14,332 bases of DNA, taken from NCBI GenBank assembly GCA_014859615.1, contig JACUTX010000050.1:1-14332 (forward strand), read 5' to 3'. A program made the translations under genes and the position numbers. Below are positions 1 to 8,210 of the stretch, in pieces. The notes under the pieces were generated by a model, which saw nothing but the letters and a program-made list of their open reading frames with translations, had not been told where the DNA came from and ran no database searches. How positions within the stretch are numbered: the first letter of the stretch is position 1; every line of letters starts with the position of its first letter. This DNA is from Desulfuromonadales bacterium. Lineage in GTDB: Bacteria; Desulfobacterota; Desulfuromonadia; Desulfuromonadales; UBA2294.

Positions 1-681
1 GCTGGCGGCGTTGCGCCGGGAACCACCGTGCACATTCGCGCCACCGTCTCTGACCCCTTCGGGAGCTACGATATCAACGCCGCACGGATCACGCTCACCG
101 ATCCCCTCGGCGCGATCCAGGTGAATAATCAGCCGATGGCCCCCTATGCCGACTCTCTGGCCGCCACCAAAACATTTGAGTACATCTACGATCTCCCCGC
201 CGGGGCAGAGCTGGGCAACTGGACCATCCGGGTTGACAGTGATGAAGGGACCGAAGGGACGATCAGCGATTATGGTCTTGGCACCTTGTCGGTGACGGAA
301 CCCATGCCTTCACTCATGATTCTCAAATCGGCGGATAAGGCGACTGTCAACCCCGGCGAAGTGATCACCTACACCATCACTACGATGAACAGCGGTGCTG
401 GCCCGGCCACAACGGTCCAGGTTTTCGACAATCTCAGCCCCTATGTTGGTTTAATCCTCGACTACGACGGCGTCACCCCCCCTTATGAACCGTTCGACTT
501 TGTGCCGGGAACCTCGGGGCTGACTTTTGGCACCCCGGTCTACTACAACTCAGACGGTATTTTTAACCCCAACTTTGCGGCGGGTGAAGATGACACCGTA
601 ATTCGCTGGGAAACACCGATGACCGGCAGCTTCAATCCAGGGAGCCAGTTCACCCTGCGCTTCAAGGTTCGCGTGAAATAA
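1..681 (+). CDS. DUF11-domain surface protein, 3' fragment
   Basis: The reading frame is open from the first base of the window, so this is the C-terminal 226 residues of a longer protein. The GTG at 28 is not a convincing start because coding sequence continues upstream and no signal peptide follows it. Residues about 1-100 form a beta-rich, Ig-like module. From about residue 103 there is a DUF11/B_ant_repeat module with the typical 'KSADKATVNPGEVITYTIT' strand, an NSG turn, and a final 'FTLRFKVRVK' strand. These domains occur in exported cell-surface or extracellular proteins and have no known enzymatic role. There is no LPXTG, PEP-CTERM or other sorting tail, so it probably ends as a secreted or barrel-associated protein. 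It lies 28 bp before the next DUF11 gene, which suggests one operon. The domain assignment is good; the function is unknown. Confidence 0.8.
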   Translation, partial: AGGVAPGTTVHIRATVSDPFGSYDINAARITLTDPLGAIQVNNQPMAPYADSLAATKTFEYIYDLPAGAELGNWTIRVDSDEGTEGTISDYGLGTLSVTEPMPSLMILKSADKATVNPGEVITYTITTMNSGAGPATTVQVFDNLSPYVGLILDYDGVTPPYEPFDFVPGTSGLTFGTPVYYNSDGIFNPNFAAGEDDTVIRWETPMTGSFNPGSQFTLRFKVRVK

Positions 682-709
682 CCCGTAACTTGATTAAGGA
701 GATTTTATA

Positions 710-1198
710 ATGAAAAAAATTCTGATTCTGACAACAACTGCACTGCTTCTGGCGACCACGATAGCCTGGGCGGCCCCGAAAATCGAAATCGCGTTGACCG
801 CTGAAGTCGAAATCAAGTCAATCGTTGATGGCAAGGAAGTGATCACGCGGGTTCCGGCGGCTGAGGCAAAGCCGGGAGAGATCATCTACTATACGCTCAC
901 CTACCACAACAGCGGCGATCAGACGGCTACAGAGGTCAAGCTCAATGATCCGATTCCGAAGGATACCCAATATATAACCGGCAGTGCCTTCGGTACAGGG
1001 GCCAAAATCACTTTTTCTGCCGATGGTGGCGAGACATACCAGGAGGCAACACTTGTCACCTTCAAGATTACGAATGCCGATGGAACGACTTCGGTAAAAT
1101 CAGCATCGCCGGATCAGTATACCGATATTCGCTGGACCGTCGACTCGATCGCGGCCGGTTCCTCAGGGACGGTCGGCTTTGCCGCCGTGGTTCGATAA
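710..1198 (+). CDS. small exported DUF11-domain protein (162 aa)
   Basis: The start is supported by a strong AAGGAG Shine-Dalgarno at 697-702. The first 21 residues are a standard Sec signal peptide: two Lys, a hydrophobic core and cleavage after AWA. The mature part is essentially one DUF11/B_ant_repeat domain. It shows the PGEIIYYTLTYHNSG strand-turn, 'LNDPIPKDTQYITGS' in the middle, and 'IRWTVDSIAAGSSGTVGFAAVVR' as the closing strands. No cysteines are present, so it cannot form disulfides or bind haem. A single exported domain of this size could act as a structural subunit or a ligand for the large barrel protein downstream; that is inference. It sits 28 bp after the preceding gene and 40 bp before the upstream alternative start of the next, consistent with co-transcription. 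Confidence 0.85.
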   Translation: MKKILILTTTALLLATTIAWAAPKIEIALTAEVEIKSIVDGKEVITRVPAAEAKPGEIIYYTLTYHNSGDQTATEVKLNDPIPKDTQYITGSAFGTGAKITFSADGGETYQEATLVTFKITNADGTTSVKSASPDQYTDIRWTVDSIAAGSSGTVGFAAVVR

Positions 1199-1238
1199 AA
1201 AGGGATAAATAAATCTACCCAAATAATGGAGACAAACC

Positions 1239-1433
1239 ATGAACAGTCGATACGCACAACAGAGACAACCGCAAAGTTATACCCGCACACGCGCCTGGCT
1301 GGCAGCCCAGGGGGGCTGGCTCTGGCGTCTGCTACCAAAACCACCGGATAAGTATCAGACTTTTGATAACAGAGAAGTGATGACGATAACCAAAAAAGAC
1401 AACATCAAACGCGATTCACAAAGGAGTTCAATC
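1239..1433 (+). other. open in-frame extension upstream of the third DUF11 gene
   Basis: The frame of the following gene stays open for 65 codons upstream, to an ATG at 1239 preceded by TGGAG at 1227-1231. This stretch would encode a basic, Trp- and Gln-containing segment with no resemblance to DUF11, followed by a normal signal peptide. There are three possibilities: an untranslated leader, a separately initiated leader peptide fused in frame, or a genuine long n-region. I favour the downstream start at 1434 because the signal peptide and best ribosome site are there. Confidence 0.45.
1421..1426 (+). promoter_or_regulatory. ribosome binding site deciding the start at 1434
   Basis: AAGGAG lies seven bases before the ATG at 1434. 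It is the strongest Shine-Dalgarno in the region, and the codons after this ATG encode a signal peptide at once. It supports 1434 over the in-frame ATGs at 1239 and 1380. Confidence 0.7.
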
Positions 1434-2660
1434 ATGACGAAGCAGATATTCAAAAAAAGCGGTCCCCTGCTCGGGATCATCGCCGCGGCTCTGATCTGGG
1501 TCGCCTCCGCCGCCACCCCGGCTGACGCCCTCGTCGCCGCAGGGACTACCATCAGCAATCAGGCAACCGTCAGTTATTTAGAAGGGGCCGACGCGAATTC
1601 AAACATTGTCAACACCACGGTCAATCTGGTCTCAGGACTGGCCTGGGATGACACCTCCCTGAGCCCAACCACCCAGTCGGTCGGGTCAAACATTGCGGTT
1701 TCAAACTATACCGCCGACCTGCTCAACCTCGGCAACGGCACCACCGTCGTCACTATTAGTGACGGCACCACCCAGAACGTACCAGCCAACCTGACTGCAG
1801 GAGCCTGGGTCATCTCCCCGAACAACCCGACCCTGATCGGGACGGTCTCCAGCGCAGCAGCAACGGACAACGGCACCAACACCACTATCCCGGTCAGCAA
1901 TCTTAACAATGCCACGATCGTCAATGGAACCACACAGGTACATATCGGCGGTGCAACCGGTACCTACTACACCGTGTTCTCATCCAGTCAAACAGAGTTG
2001 GTCGTCGTCGGCGTCGTTGCCGTTCCGACTGGCACCCAGATCGGCGAAGTGATTACCGTCACCTTCAACGGTGATGCTGGTGCATTACAGAACAGCAGCC
2101 TCTCGGAGCTGCACCTGCATGCCATGACCGCAACCGACGATATCGGTGGCGGAGTAAACAGTGACGGCAATCCGGCTGCAACCGACACCATCAGCAGTGA
2201 CGGCACCAACCTGTGGCAGACCAGCGTCATCGCCGGAGCACTGGCTATCACCAAGTATGTTCGTAACGTCACGACCGGAAACGCCGGTACCGGCGCAGCA
2301 TTCGCGTATGACGGCTTCAACTATTACCTGACAGGTGTCACCGGCAATTCCACCACCGACACCCTCGAATACCTGATCGTCATCAGCAATGCCGGGCCTG
2401 GTGATGCCACGGACGTCACCGTCACCGACGATATCAATCCCTTCCTGACCCTGACAACAACCTCGGTCGATATTGATACCAACGGCGACGGCATCTTCGA
2501 CCGGGTCGATGCGGTCAACAACGATGGCGCCTCGATCACCGGCACGGTTTTGACCGTTTACGCCGGTGTCGGCGGCACGGCTGCGGGTACAACCGGAGGG
2601 GCCATTGTTTTTGATGCAACTCCGACCTCAGCCGTTCGCTTCCAGGCCGCGATCCAATAA
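1434..2660 (+). CDS. exported Thr/Asn/Gly-rich DUF11-domain protein (408 aa)
   Basis: Starting at 1434 gives a clear signal peptide: MTKQIFKKSG, a hydrophobic stretch, then likely cleavage after ADA at residue 32. An in-frame start at 1239 would add 65 residues. The mature protein opens with 'AGTTISNQATVSYLEG', a signature common at the N terminus of DUF11 surface proteins. A low-complexity beta-rich region full of Thr, Asn, Gly and Val follows. From about residue 268 there is a DUF11 module (ITKYVRN, then 'EYLIVISNAGPGDATDVTV'). Residues 348-356 (DTNGDGIFD) match an EF-hand/thrombospondin type 3 calcium loop, so calcium may stabilise the fold. There are no cysteines and no sorting tail. It is the last gene before the giant barrel gene and may be its surface partner. 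The exported, structural nature is well supported; the exact role is unknown. Confidence 0.8.
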   Translation: MTKQIFKKSGPLLGIIAAALIWVASAATPADALVAAGTTISNQATVSYLEGADANSNIVNTTVNLVSGLAWDDTSLSPTTQSVGSNIAVSNYTADLLNLGNGTTVVTISDGTTQNVPANLTAGAWVISPNNPTLIGTVSSAAATDNGTNTTIPVSNLNNATIVNGTTQVHIGGATGTYYTVFSSSQTELVVVGVVAVPTGTQIGEVITVTFNGDAGALQNSSLSELHLHAMTATDDIGGGVNSDGNPAATDTISSDGTNLWQTSVIAGALAITKYVRNVTTGNAGTGAAFAYDGFNYYLTGVTGNSTTDTLEYLIVISNAGPGDATDVTVTDDINPFLTLTTTSVDIDTNGDGIFDRVDAVNNDGASITGTVLTVYAGVGGTAAGTTGGAIVFDATPTSAVRFQAAIQ

Positions 2661-2669
2661 CCCTAATCC

Positions 2670-2688
2670 GGCAGTGAATCTGACTGCC
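2670..2688 (+). promoter_or_regulatory. hairpin 1 after the third DUF11 gene
   Basis: GGCAGT at 2670-2675 pairs with ACTGCC at 2683-2688 around a 7-base loop, ten bases after the stop codon. There is no T-run after it, so it is not a textbook terminator. It is the first of three hairpins ahead of the giant gene's signal sequence. Confidence 0.35.
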
Positions 2689-2701
2689 CAGAAGTGATTG
2701 C

Positions 2702-5700
2702 ATGTTCATGACGCTGATCCACATTTTACGAACACTCCTCACCCGCTGTTCTGCAGCGGGCCTGGGAGCTGTGCGTCGTGGGATCAGCAATCTGTATAAT
2801 CAAACCCAAAGAATCCCGGTCGAAATTATTCGACCGGGATTCCGCCGGTCCGAGAGAGCGACCCTGCGTCGTTTTCTCGGACGGGCGACAGCAACTCTGG
2901 CGATATTTTTCAGTCTGACGGTACCCGCCATCGCCTTTGATATCAACAGCTCAGCCCGGGTCGATTTTATTTACGGTGGCACCCCGGCGACACTCATCTC
3001 CAACATCGTTACCGTCGTCGTCACCCCGCCACCGTCGGTCGCCACGGCTGAATTCCTGCGCCTCACTTTCGATCCGCTCGGAACAATTCCGGCCATCACT
3101 GACTACAGCACAACCGATCCGGCAACCATTTTCCTGCCGATTCTCCCCCAGCCTGCCGCCGGCACTCTCGACGTGGCAACTGGCTACGCCGAAGGGGAGC
3201 TGGTTCTGTTCCGGATCACCGATACGGATCAGAATCTTGATCCGACCGCTATCGATTCAATCCTGATCCGCCTCGATCTCCCTCTTTCCGGCGACAGCGA
3301 AATTCTCCGGCTGTATGAAGAGAGCAACAACAGCGGCGTCTTTATCGGCTATATCCCGGCCGGAACGGTCGGCCCGACCCTGAACGACGGTTACCTCACC
3401 GCACCAAACACCAGTCTGATCGATCTGACTTACGATGATGGTGGGACCACGCTTCTGATCAGCGCCCCGGTCGCAGCAGCATCCAGCGCCCCTCTCTGGC
3501 AGACGCTTTCTACCTCACGTCCGGTGGTCGGCCAGGGTGATTTCGTCCCGTATCAGGCAACGGTCGAAAATACCGATCCGTTCCAGCTCGCATCGGCCGT
3601 TATTATGACGCAAACGCTGCCGGCTGGTTTTCGCTATCAGCCCGGATCGAGCCGGATGGACGGCGTTGCCATGGCCGATCCGATGATCGGTGCTGATGGA
3701 CGCACCTTAAGTTTCACGCTTGGCGATCTGGCCGCCGGAGCGACTGTCAGCATCGATTTTGTTGCCGGTGTCTCCACCACCCCCCCTGGTCAGTACCCAA
3801 GCAGCGCTCAGGCTGTCGACACAACCGGAATTTTCTCCAATCAGGCCGAAGTCACCGTTCTGATCCGCGACGACCTCTTTACCAATCGCAGTTTTTTGGC
3901 CGGACGGGTCGTCCAGTTGAAGACATGTGGCGACCCTGATTCTGCCGTCGGCGTTCCGGGGGTCCGTATCTTCCTCGAAGACGGTACCTTTGTTATCACC
4001 GACCAAAAAGGGCGTTATCATGTTGAGGGGTTGAAGCCTGGGACCCACGTCGTACAGCTCGACCCGGTGACGATCCCCGGTCATCTCAAACCGGTATTGT
4101 GCGATGACCAGACCCGCTTTGCCAACACCCCTTCTTCGCGCTTTATCGATCTGCAGGGGGGGACCCTCTGGCAGGCCGATTTCTATCTGGCGGAGAATGT
4201 CACGGATGGCGAGGTGACCATTCGTCTCGACAACCGGTTCGGCGCAGGGGATGAAGCGATCTACTCCGTGCAGATCTCGGCAAGCCGAGTGACAACCAGC
4301 AATCGGAGCTTGAACGTTGCAATTCCGACGGGGGTCACTTATCGACCAGGGAGTGTTACGAGCAATAACAAAACTGTTGCCGACCCGAAAATTGACGGCA
4401 ATCAGCTCACGTTCAGCCTTGACGACCGGACCGGGGATTGGTCCGAAACGATCGAATTCAGCGCCCGCATCGATAGTCGTCAGATCACCCGGGAGATGCG
4501 GGCTCAGGCGACCCTTGGCTTCGACACATTCAACGACCCCGGGATGACAACCCCGGAATCGGAAAGCGCCATGATCTGGATCGCGCATGATGATCGCCAG
4601 GAGATCGAGGAGTATCTCCTCCGGCCGCATTTCGATACTCTGGATGCCAAGCTGAGCCCGGCCGATATTGAGAAACTCAAAGAGATTATCGAGGAGATCA
4701 GACCACTCGACATCCTGCATATTATCGTCTCCGGGCATACCGATGCACGCAAGATTCGCTGGCACGAAAAGCTTCCGTACAAGGACAATTACGAACTCTC
4801 CCAGGCCAGGGCCAGAGCCATCTCAGATCGCCTCGCAACCAAACTCGATCTTGCGCCGGAGAAGATCATCGCCATTGGTCATGCGGCGACCGTTCCGATT
4901 GCTGATAACAATACCGATGCAGGGCGCACCCTGAACCGTCGCACCGAACTGAAAATTTATCATCTGAAGCGTTATCCGCTCGTCTCTGAGGCGATCGATA
5001 CGAAAAACGGCGATCGACAAGCGGTTCCGACCGAATTTCGTCCGGTTGCACCGCCGCTCCCGGAAAAGCCTGCGATCGGAATTCTCTCGCAACGCGACGG
5101 CCAGAAGCTTCCCCACAACATCGATGCGGTGCGGATCCGACTCGACGCCCGCCTCACCCCGAAACTGCTGCTCGATGGTGTTGAAATTCCGGCAAATAAA
5201 ATCGGTTTCAACATGCAGGAGAAAGAGAGCGGCACCCAGCTTTTCAGCTACATCGGGGTCGATTTCGGTGAACCGGGAGCACACACGCTGCAACTCAAGG
5301 GGATCGGGCCGTTTGGCAATGCGCGCTTCGAGCAGGCGGCAACGATCATTCGAACCGGTGCGGTTGCCCGGATCGAAGTTAACGAGATAACCGACAACGT
5401 TGCCGATGGGCGAACCCCGATCCGGAGCCAGCTGCAGCTTTATGACGCAGCTGGCGAACGGATCGAAGCGGCGACCAAACTTGAAATACGACAGGGAAGT
5501 CTGATCCCGTTTGATACAGAAAAAGATCGCCTGCCGAGAACCCCTGAAACCGGCATGGTCACTGTTAACGCCAGCGGTATCGCCCTGTTTGATCCGGTCA
5601 ACCAATCCGGAAGATACCCGGTCATCCTCGGTTTTGGAGAGTCCGAAGTCGAAATCAATATTCATGTCAAACCGGAACAGCGGGATTGGATCCTGGTGGG

Positions 5701-8119
5701 CCTCGCTGACGGGACCGTCGGCTACAACAGCATCTCCGGCAATATCCAGACACTCCCCGAAGGGGTCGATGCAGATCTCTACTCGCAAGAACGGGTCGCT
5801 TTCTTCGCCCGTGGCCAGATCAAGGGGGAATGGCTGTTGACCCTCGCCTACGATTCCGACAAGGACGACCTCAAGGACCGCAGCCTGCACCAGGTAATCG
5901 ACCCGGATCGCTACTACACCCTCTATGGCGATAGCACCACTCAGGGATACGCTGCGGCCAGCGCCGAAAAACTCTATGTCCAGATCGAAAGAGATCTTTT
6001 TTACGCCGTCTACGGCGATTATGACACCGGTCTGAACAGCACCGAGCTGAGCCGGTACAGCCGGAGCATGACCGGCATCAAGAGTGAATATGCCGGGAAC
6101 AATTACGGCTACAACGCCTTTGCCAGCGAAACGGCACAAACATTTATCCGCGACGAGATTCGCGGTGACGGGACCTCGGGTCTTTACCGACTGACGCAAA
6201 ATGATATCGTCCTCAATTCAGAAAAAATCACGATCGAAATCCGCGACCGTTATCATTCGGAGCAGATCATCGAAAACCGTCTGCTGCAGCGGCATATCGA
6301 TTACAATATCGATTACGATAACGGTACCCTCTACTTCAAGGAACCGATCGTCAGCCGCGACGAAAATTTCAACCCGGTCTATATTGTTGTCGATTATGAG
6401 ACGCTCAATAACACCGGTAGCGATTATCAGTATGGGGGACGCGGATACCTGAAAACAGCAGACCAGAAGCTTGAACTCGGTGCTTCGATTATTCATGAGG
6501 GGTCAGGCGGAACAAAAGGGGATCTGTACGGAACCGACCTGACCTGGAGAGTGACGCCATCGACGACTCTGCGCGGGGAATATGCAACCAGTGAACAGAC
6601 CTCTGCAACCACAACCACAAGCGGCGACGCCTGGTTAACAGAGCTGCAACAGACAACTTTGCTCTACGACACCCGGGCATACTATCGCGAGCAACAGGCC
6701 GACTTCGGCTTCGGACAACAGAGCGCCAGTGAAACCGGCACCCGTAAATACGGAGCAGACGGCACCTGGCGCTTCTCAAAACTTTTATCCCTGTCCGCTG
6801 AAGCGTTCCGGCAGGAGAACCTTGCCACGGATGCCGACCGGACGGTTGCAGCAGCCAATATCAATTACGCCGAATCAGCCTATCTTCTCACCGGCGGTCT
6901 GCGTCATGCCAGCGACCGGCTCGCAACCGGCGAAGATAACCGCTCCGATCAGGCGATCGTCGGTGCTGACTGGTATGCCACCAAAAAGTTGACCCTCAAA
7001 TTCCGGCATGAACAATCGGTCAGCGGCGGTTCGCAAAGCAGCGATTATCCGACCCGCAGCCTGCTCGGCTTCGACTACATTTTAAACCAGATGGTCACCG
7101 CTTTTGCCGAGCAGGAGTTCACTTTTGGCGATAATGCCGACACCGCTTCAACCCGCCTCGGGCTGCGGGCCACACCGTGGAACGGCTTTCAGGCGAGAAG
7201 CTCGGTGGAGCAGCAGCTAGACGAAGAGGGGCGCAGGATCTTTGCCAATCTCGGTCTGACTCAATCATGGCAGATCAATCCCTACTGGTCAGCGGACATA
7301 TCGGTCGACCGGAGCCATACTCTCCAGGGGGCGGTCGAAAGACCGATTCACCCTGACCAGCCGCCGGCGTCGGGAAACAGCGACGATTTCACCGCTGTTT
7401 CAGTCGGGAGCAATCTGCGCAAGCAGTTCTGGTCGTGGGATAACCGGGTTGAATTTCGCACCAGCGACACCGAAGATCGTTGGGGACTCAACAGCGGCTA
7501 CATGATTGAACCGAAATCCGGACTCGGCCTCAGCCTCGGTCTCTTCGTGATTCAGGAGAATCGAAAACTGACCGGCGACCGGAGCACCGGCGATCTCCGT
7601 TTTGGCCTCGCCTGGCGCCCGGATGGGGGGAGCCAGATCATCCTGAACCGTCTTGACCTGATGACCGAAAAAGATTCCGGGGGATCGACAAAAATTGAAA
7701 GCTGGCGGCTTGTCAATCGCCTGAAAGGGCACTGGCACCTGACACACGACCTGAATCTCGCTTTGCAATATGGTTCCAAATATATCAAAGAGACGATCAA
7801 CGACCTTGAGCTCTCAGGCTATATCGACTCACCCGGTGGCGAGCTTCGTTACGATCTCAACCGCAAGTGGGATATCGGCCTGCATGCCGCCGCTCTGCAT
7901 CATTGGAAGGAGAAACAGACAAGTTATCGCAGCGGTCTCTCCCTCGGCCACAGTCCGGTCACCAACCTCTGGGTGAGCCTCGGCTACAACTTCACCGGTT
8001 TCACGGACGAAGATCTCTCCGGCAGCGATCACACCGCCCAGGGAGCCTTTTTGAAATTCCGCTTCAAATTCGACCAGAACTCGGTCAAAGACGCCCTTGT
8101 CTGGCTCGGTCGGTCCTGA
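2702..8119 (+). CDS. giant multidomain outer-membrane barrel protein with DUF11, Cna-B-like and OmpA-like domains
   Basis: Up to 1805 residues. A signal sequence h-region lies at about residues 62-76 (LAIFFSLTVPAIA), with cleavage near residue 78. A beta module (about 85-250) contains the Asp-rich 'ITDTDQNLDPTAIDS' and a 'SGVFIGYIPAG' turn. A DUF11 module spans about 265-390. A Cna-B/SdrD-B or carboxypeptidase-regulatory-like module spans 398-460 (GVRIFLEDG, then GRYHVEGLKPGTH), with C409 and C467 able to form a disulfide. A second DUF11-like module covers 500-600. An OmpA-like peptidoglycan-binding domain spans about 636-755 (HTDAR, LSQARARAISDRL, LNRRTEL). Ig-like modules reach about 985. 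The rest alternates aromatic and polar residues in barrel-like strands (VGYN, YGDYDTGL, ELSRYSRSMTG) and ends in FLKFRFKF before a short tail. It probably sits in the outer membrane, anchored to peptidoglycan, and handles the upstream DUF11 proteins (inference). The start is uncertain: 2702 is the first ATG but has only a weak ribosome site, and GTG 2771 or a CTG at 2864 would shorten the unusual N terminus. Confidence 0.85.
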   Translation: MFMTLIHILRTLLTRCSAAGLGAVRRGISNLYNQTQRIPVEIIRPGFRRSERATLRRFLGRATATLAIFFSLTVPAIAFDINSSARVDFIYGGTPATLISNIVTVVVTPPPSVATAEFLRLTFDPLGTIPAITDYSTTDPATIFLPILPQPAAGTLDVATGYAEGELVLFRITDTDQNLDPTAIDSILIRLDLPLSGDSEILRLYEESNNSGVFIGYIPAGTVGPTLNDGYLTAPNTSLIDLTYDDGGTTLLISAPVAAASSAPLWQTLSTSRPVVGQGDFVPYQATVENTDPFQLASAVIMTQTLPAGFRYQPGSSRMDGVAMADPMIGADGRTLSFTLGDLAAGATVSIDFVAGVSTTPPGQYPSSAQAVDTTGIFSNQAEVTVLIRDDLFTNRSFLAGRVVQLKTCGDPDSAVGVPGVRIFLEDGTFVITDQKGRYHVEGLKPGTHVVQLDPVTIPGHLKPVLCDDQTRFANTPSSRFIDLQGGTLWQADFYLAENVTDGEVTIRLDNRFGAGDEAIYSVQISASRVTTSNRSLNVAIPTGVTYRPGSVTSNNKTVADPKIDGNQLTFSLDDRTGDWSETIEFSARIDSRQITREMRAQATLGFDTFNDPGMTTPESESAMIWIAHDDRQEIEEYLLRPHFDTLDAKLSPADIEKLKEIIEEIRPLDILHIIVSGHTDARKIRWHEKLPYKDNYELSQARARAISDRLATKLDLAPEKIIAIGHAATVPIADNNTDAGRTLNRRTELKIYHLKRYPLVSEAIDTKNGDRQAVPTEFRPVAPPLPEKPAIGILSQRDGQKLPHNIDAVRIRLDARLTPKLLLDGVEIPANKIGFNMQEKESGTQLFSYIGVDFGEPGAHTLQLKGIGPFGNARFEQAATIIRTGAVARIEVNEITDNVADGRTPIRSQLQLYDAAGERIEAATKLEIRQGSLIPFDTEKDRLPRTPETGMVTVNASGIALFDPVNQSGRYPVILGFGESEVEINIHVKPEQRDWILVGLADGTVGYNSISGNIQTLPEGVDADLYSQERVAFFARGQIKGEWLLTLAYDSDKDDLKDRSLHQVIDPDRYYTLYGDSTTQGYAAASAEKLYVQIERDLFYAVYGDYDTGLNSTELSRYSRSMTGIKSEYAGNNYGYNAFASETAQTFIRDEIRGDGTSGLYRLTQNDIVLNSEKITIEIRDRYHSEQIIENRLLQRHIDYNIDYDNGTLYFKEPIVSRDENFNPVYIVVDYETLNNTGSDYQYGGRGYLKTADQKLELGASIIHEGSGGTKGDLYGTDLTWRVTPSTTLRGEYATSEQTSATTTTSGDAWLTELQQTTLLYDTRAYYREQQADFGFGQQSASETGTRKYGADGTWRFSKLLSLSAEAFRQENLATDADRTVAAANINYAESAYLLTGGLRHASDRLATGEDNRSDQAIVGADWYATKKLTLKFRHEQSVSGGSQSSDYPTRSLLGFDYILNQMVTAFAEQEFTFGDNADTASTRLGLRATPWNGFQARSSVEQQLDEEGRRIFANLGLTQSWQINPYWSADISVDRSHTLQGAVERPIHPDQPPASGNSDDFTAVSVGSNLRKQFWSWDNRVEFRTSDTEDRWGLNSGYMIEPKSGLGLSLGLFVIQENRKLTGDRSTGDLRFGLAWRPDGGSQIILNRLDLMTEKDSGGSTKIESWRLVNRLKGHWHLTHDLNLALQYGSKYIKETINDLELSGYIDSPGGELRYDLNRKWDIGLHAAALHHWKEKQTSYRSGLSLGHSPVTNLWVSLGYNFTGFTDEDLSGSDHTAQGAFLKFRFKFDQNSVKDALVWLGRS
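2742..2760 (+). promoter_or_regulatory. hairpin 2 inside the annotated 5' end of the giant gene
   Basis: CCCGCTG at 2742-2748 pairs perfectly with CAGCGGG at 2754-2760 around the 5-base loop TTCTG. It is GC-rich, with no following T-run. If translation starts at 2702 it lies inside the coding sequence; if translation starts later it is in the leader. Confidence 0.4.
2811..2842 (+). promoter_or_regulatory. hairpin 3: perfect 14-bp inverted repeat
   Basis: GAATCCCGGTCGAA at 2811-2824 is followed by the 4-base loop ATTA and its exact reverse complement at 2829-2842. A perfect 14-bp stem with a 4-base loop is very unlikely by chance inside ordinary coding sequence. It lacks a T-run on the + strand. 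It could be a decayed terminator, an mRNA-stabilising or processing element, or a translation-control hairpin just ahead of the signal-peptide codons. Confidence 0.6.
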
Positions 8120-8210
8120 TGCCCCCTCCCCTTCACTTTTCAGGACGAATCTGATAGGGTGCGAAAAATTTAAAAATTAAAGAATTTATTCAGCGCTGCA
8201 GAGAAATGTT

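Noticed and set aside
2796..2801. TATAAT as a promoter -10 for the giant gene
   Set aside because: The hexamer is perfect but no acceptable -35 box is found at the proper distance, so it was not listed as a promoter.
3707..4765. 352-aa open frame on the - strand inside the giant gene
   Set aside because: Antisense shadow of the DUF11/Cna-B-like modules; no domain or signal peptide is recognisable.
4823..6199. 458-aa open frame on the - strand inside the giant gene
   Set aside because: It lies fully antisense to a frame with clear OmpA-like and barrel motifs, has no recognisable domain, and looks like a product of GC-biased third positions.
8113..8146. Inverted repeat GTCCTGA/TCAGGAC around the giant gene's stop codon as a terminator
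   Set aside because: The stem is only 7 bp with a 20-base loop and no T-run, too weak to call.
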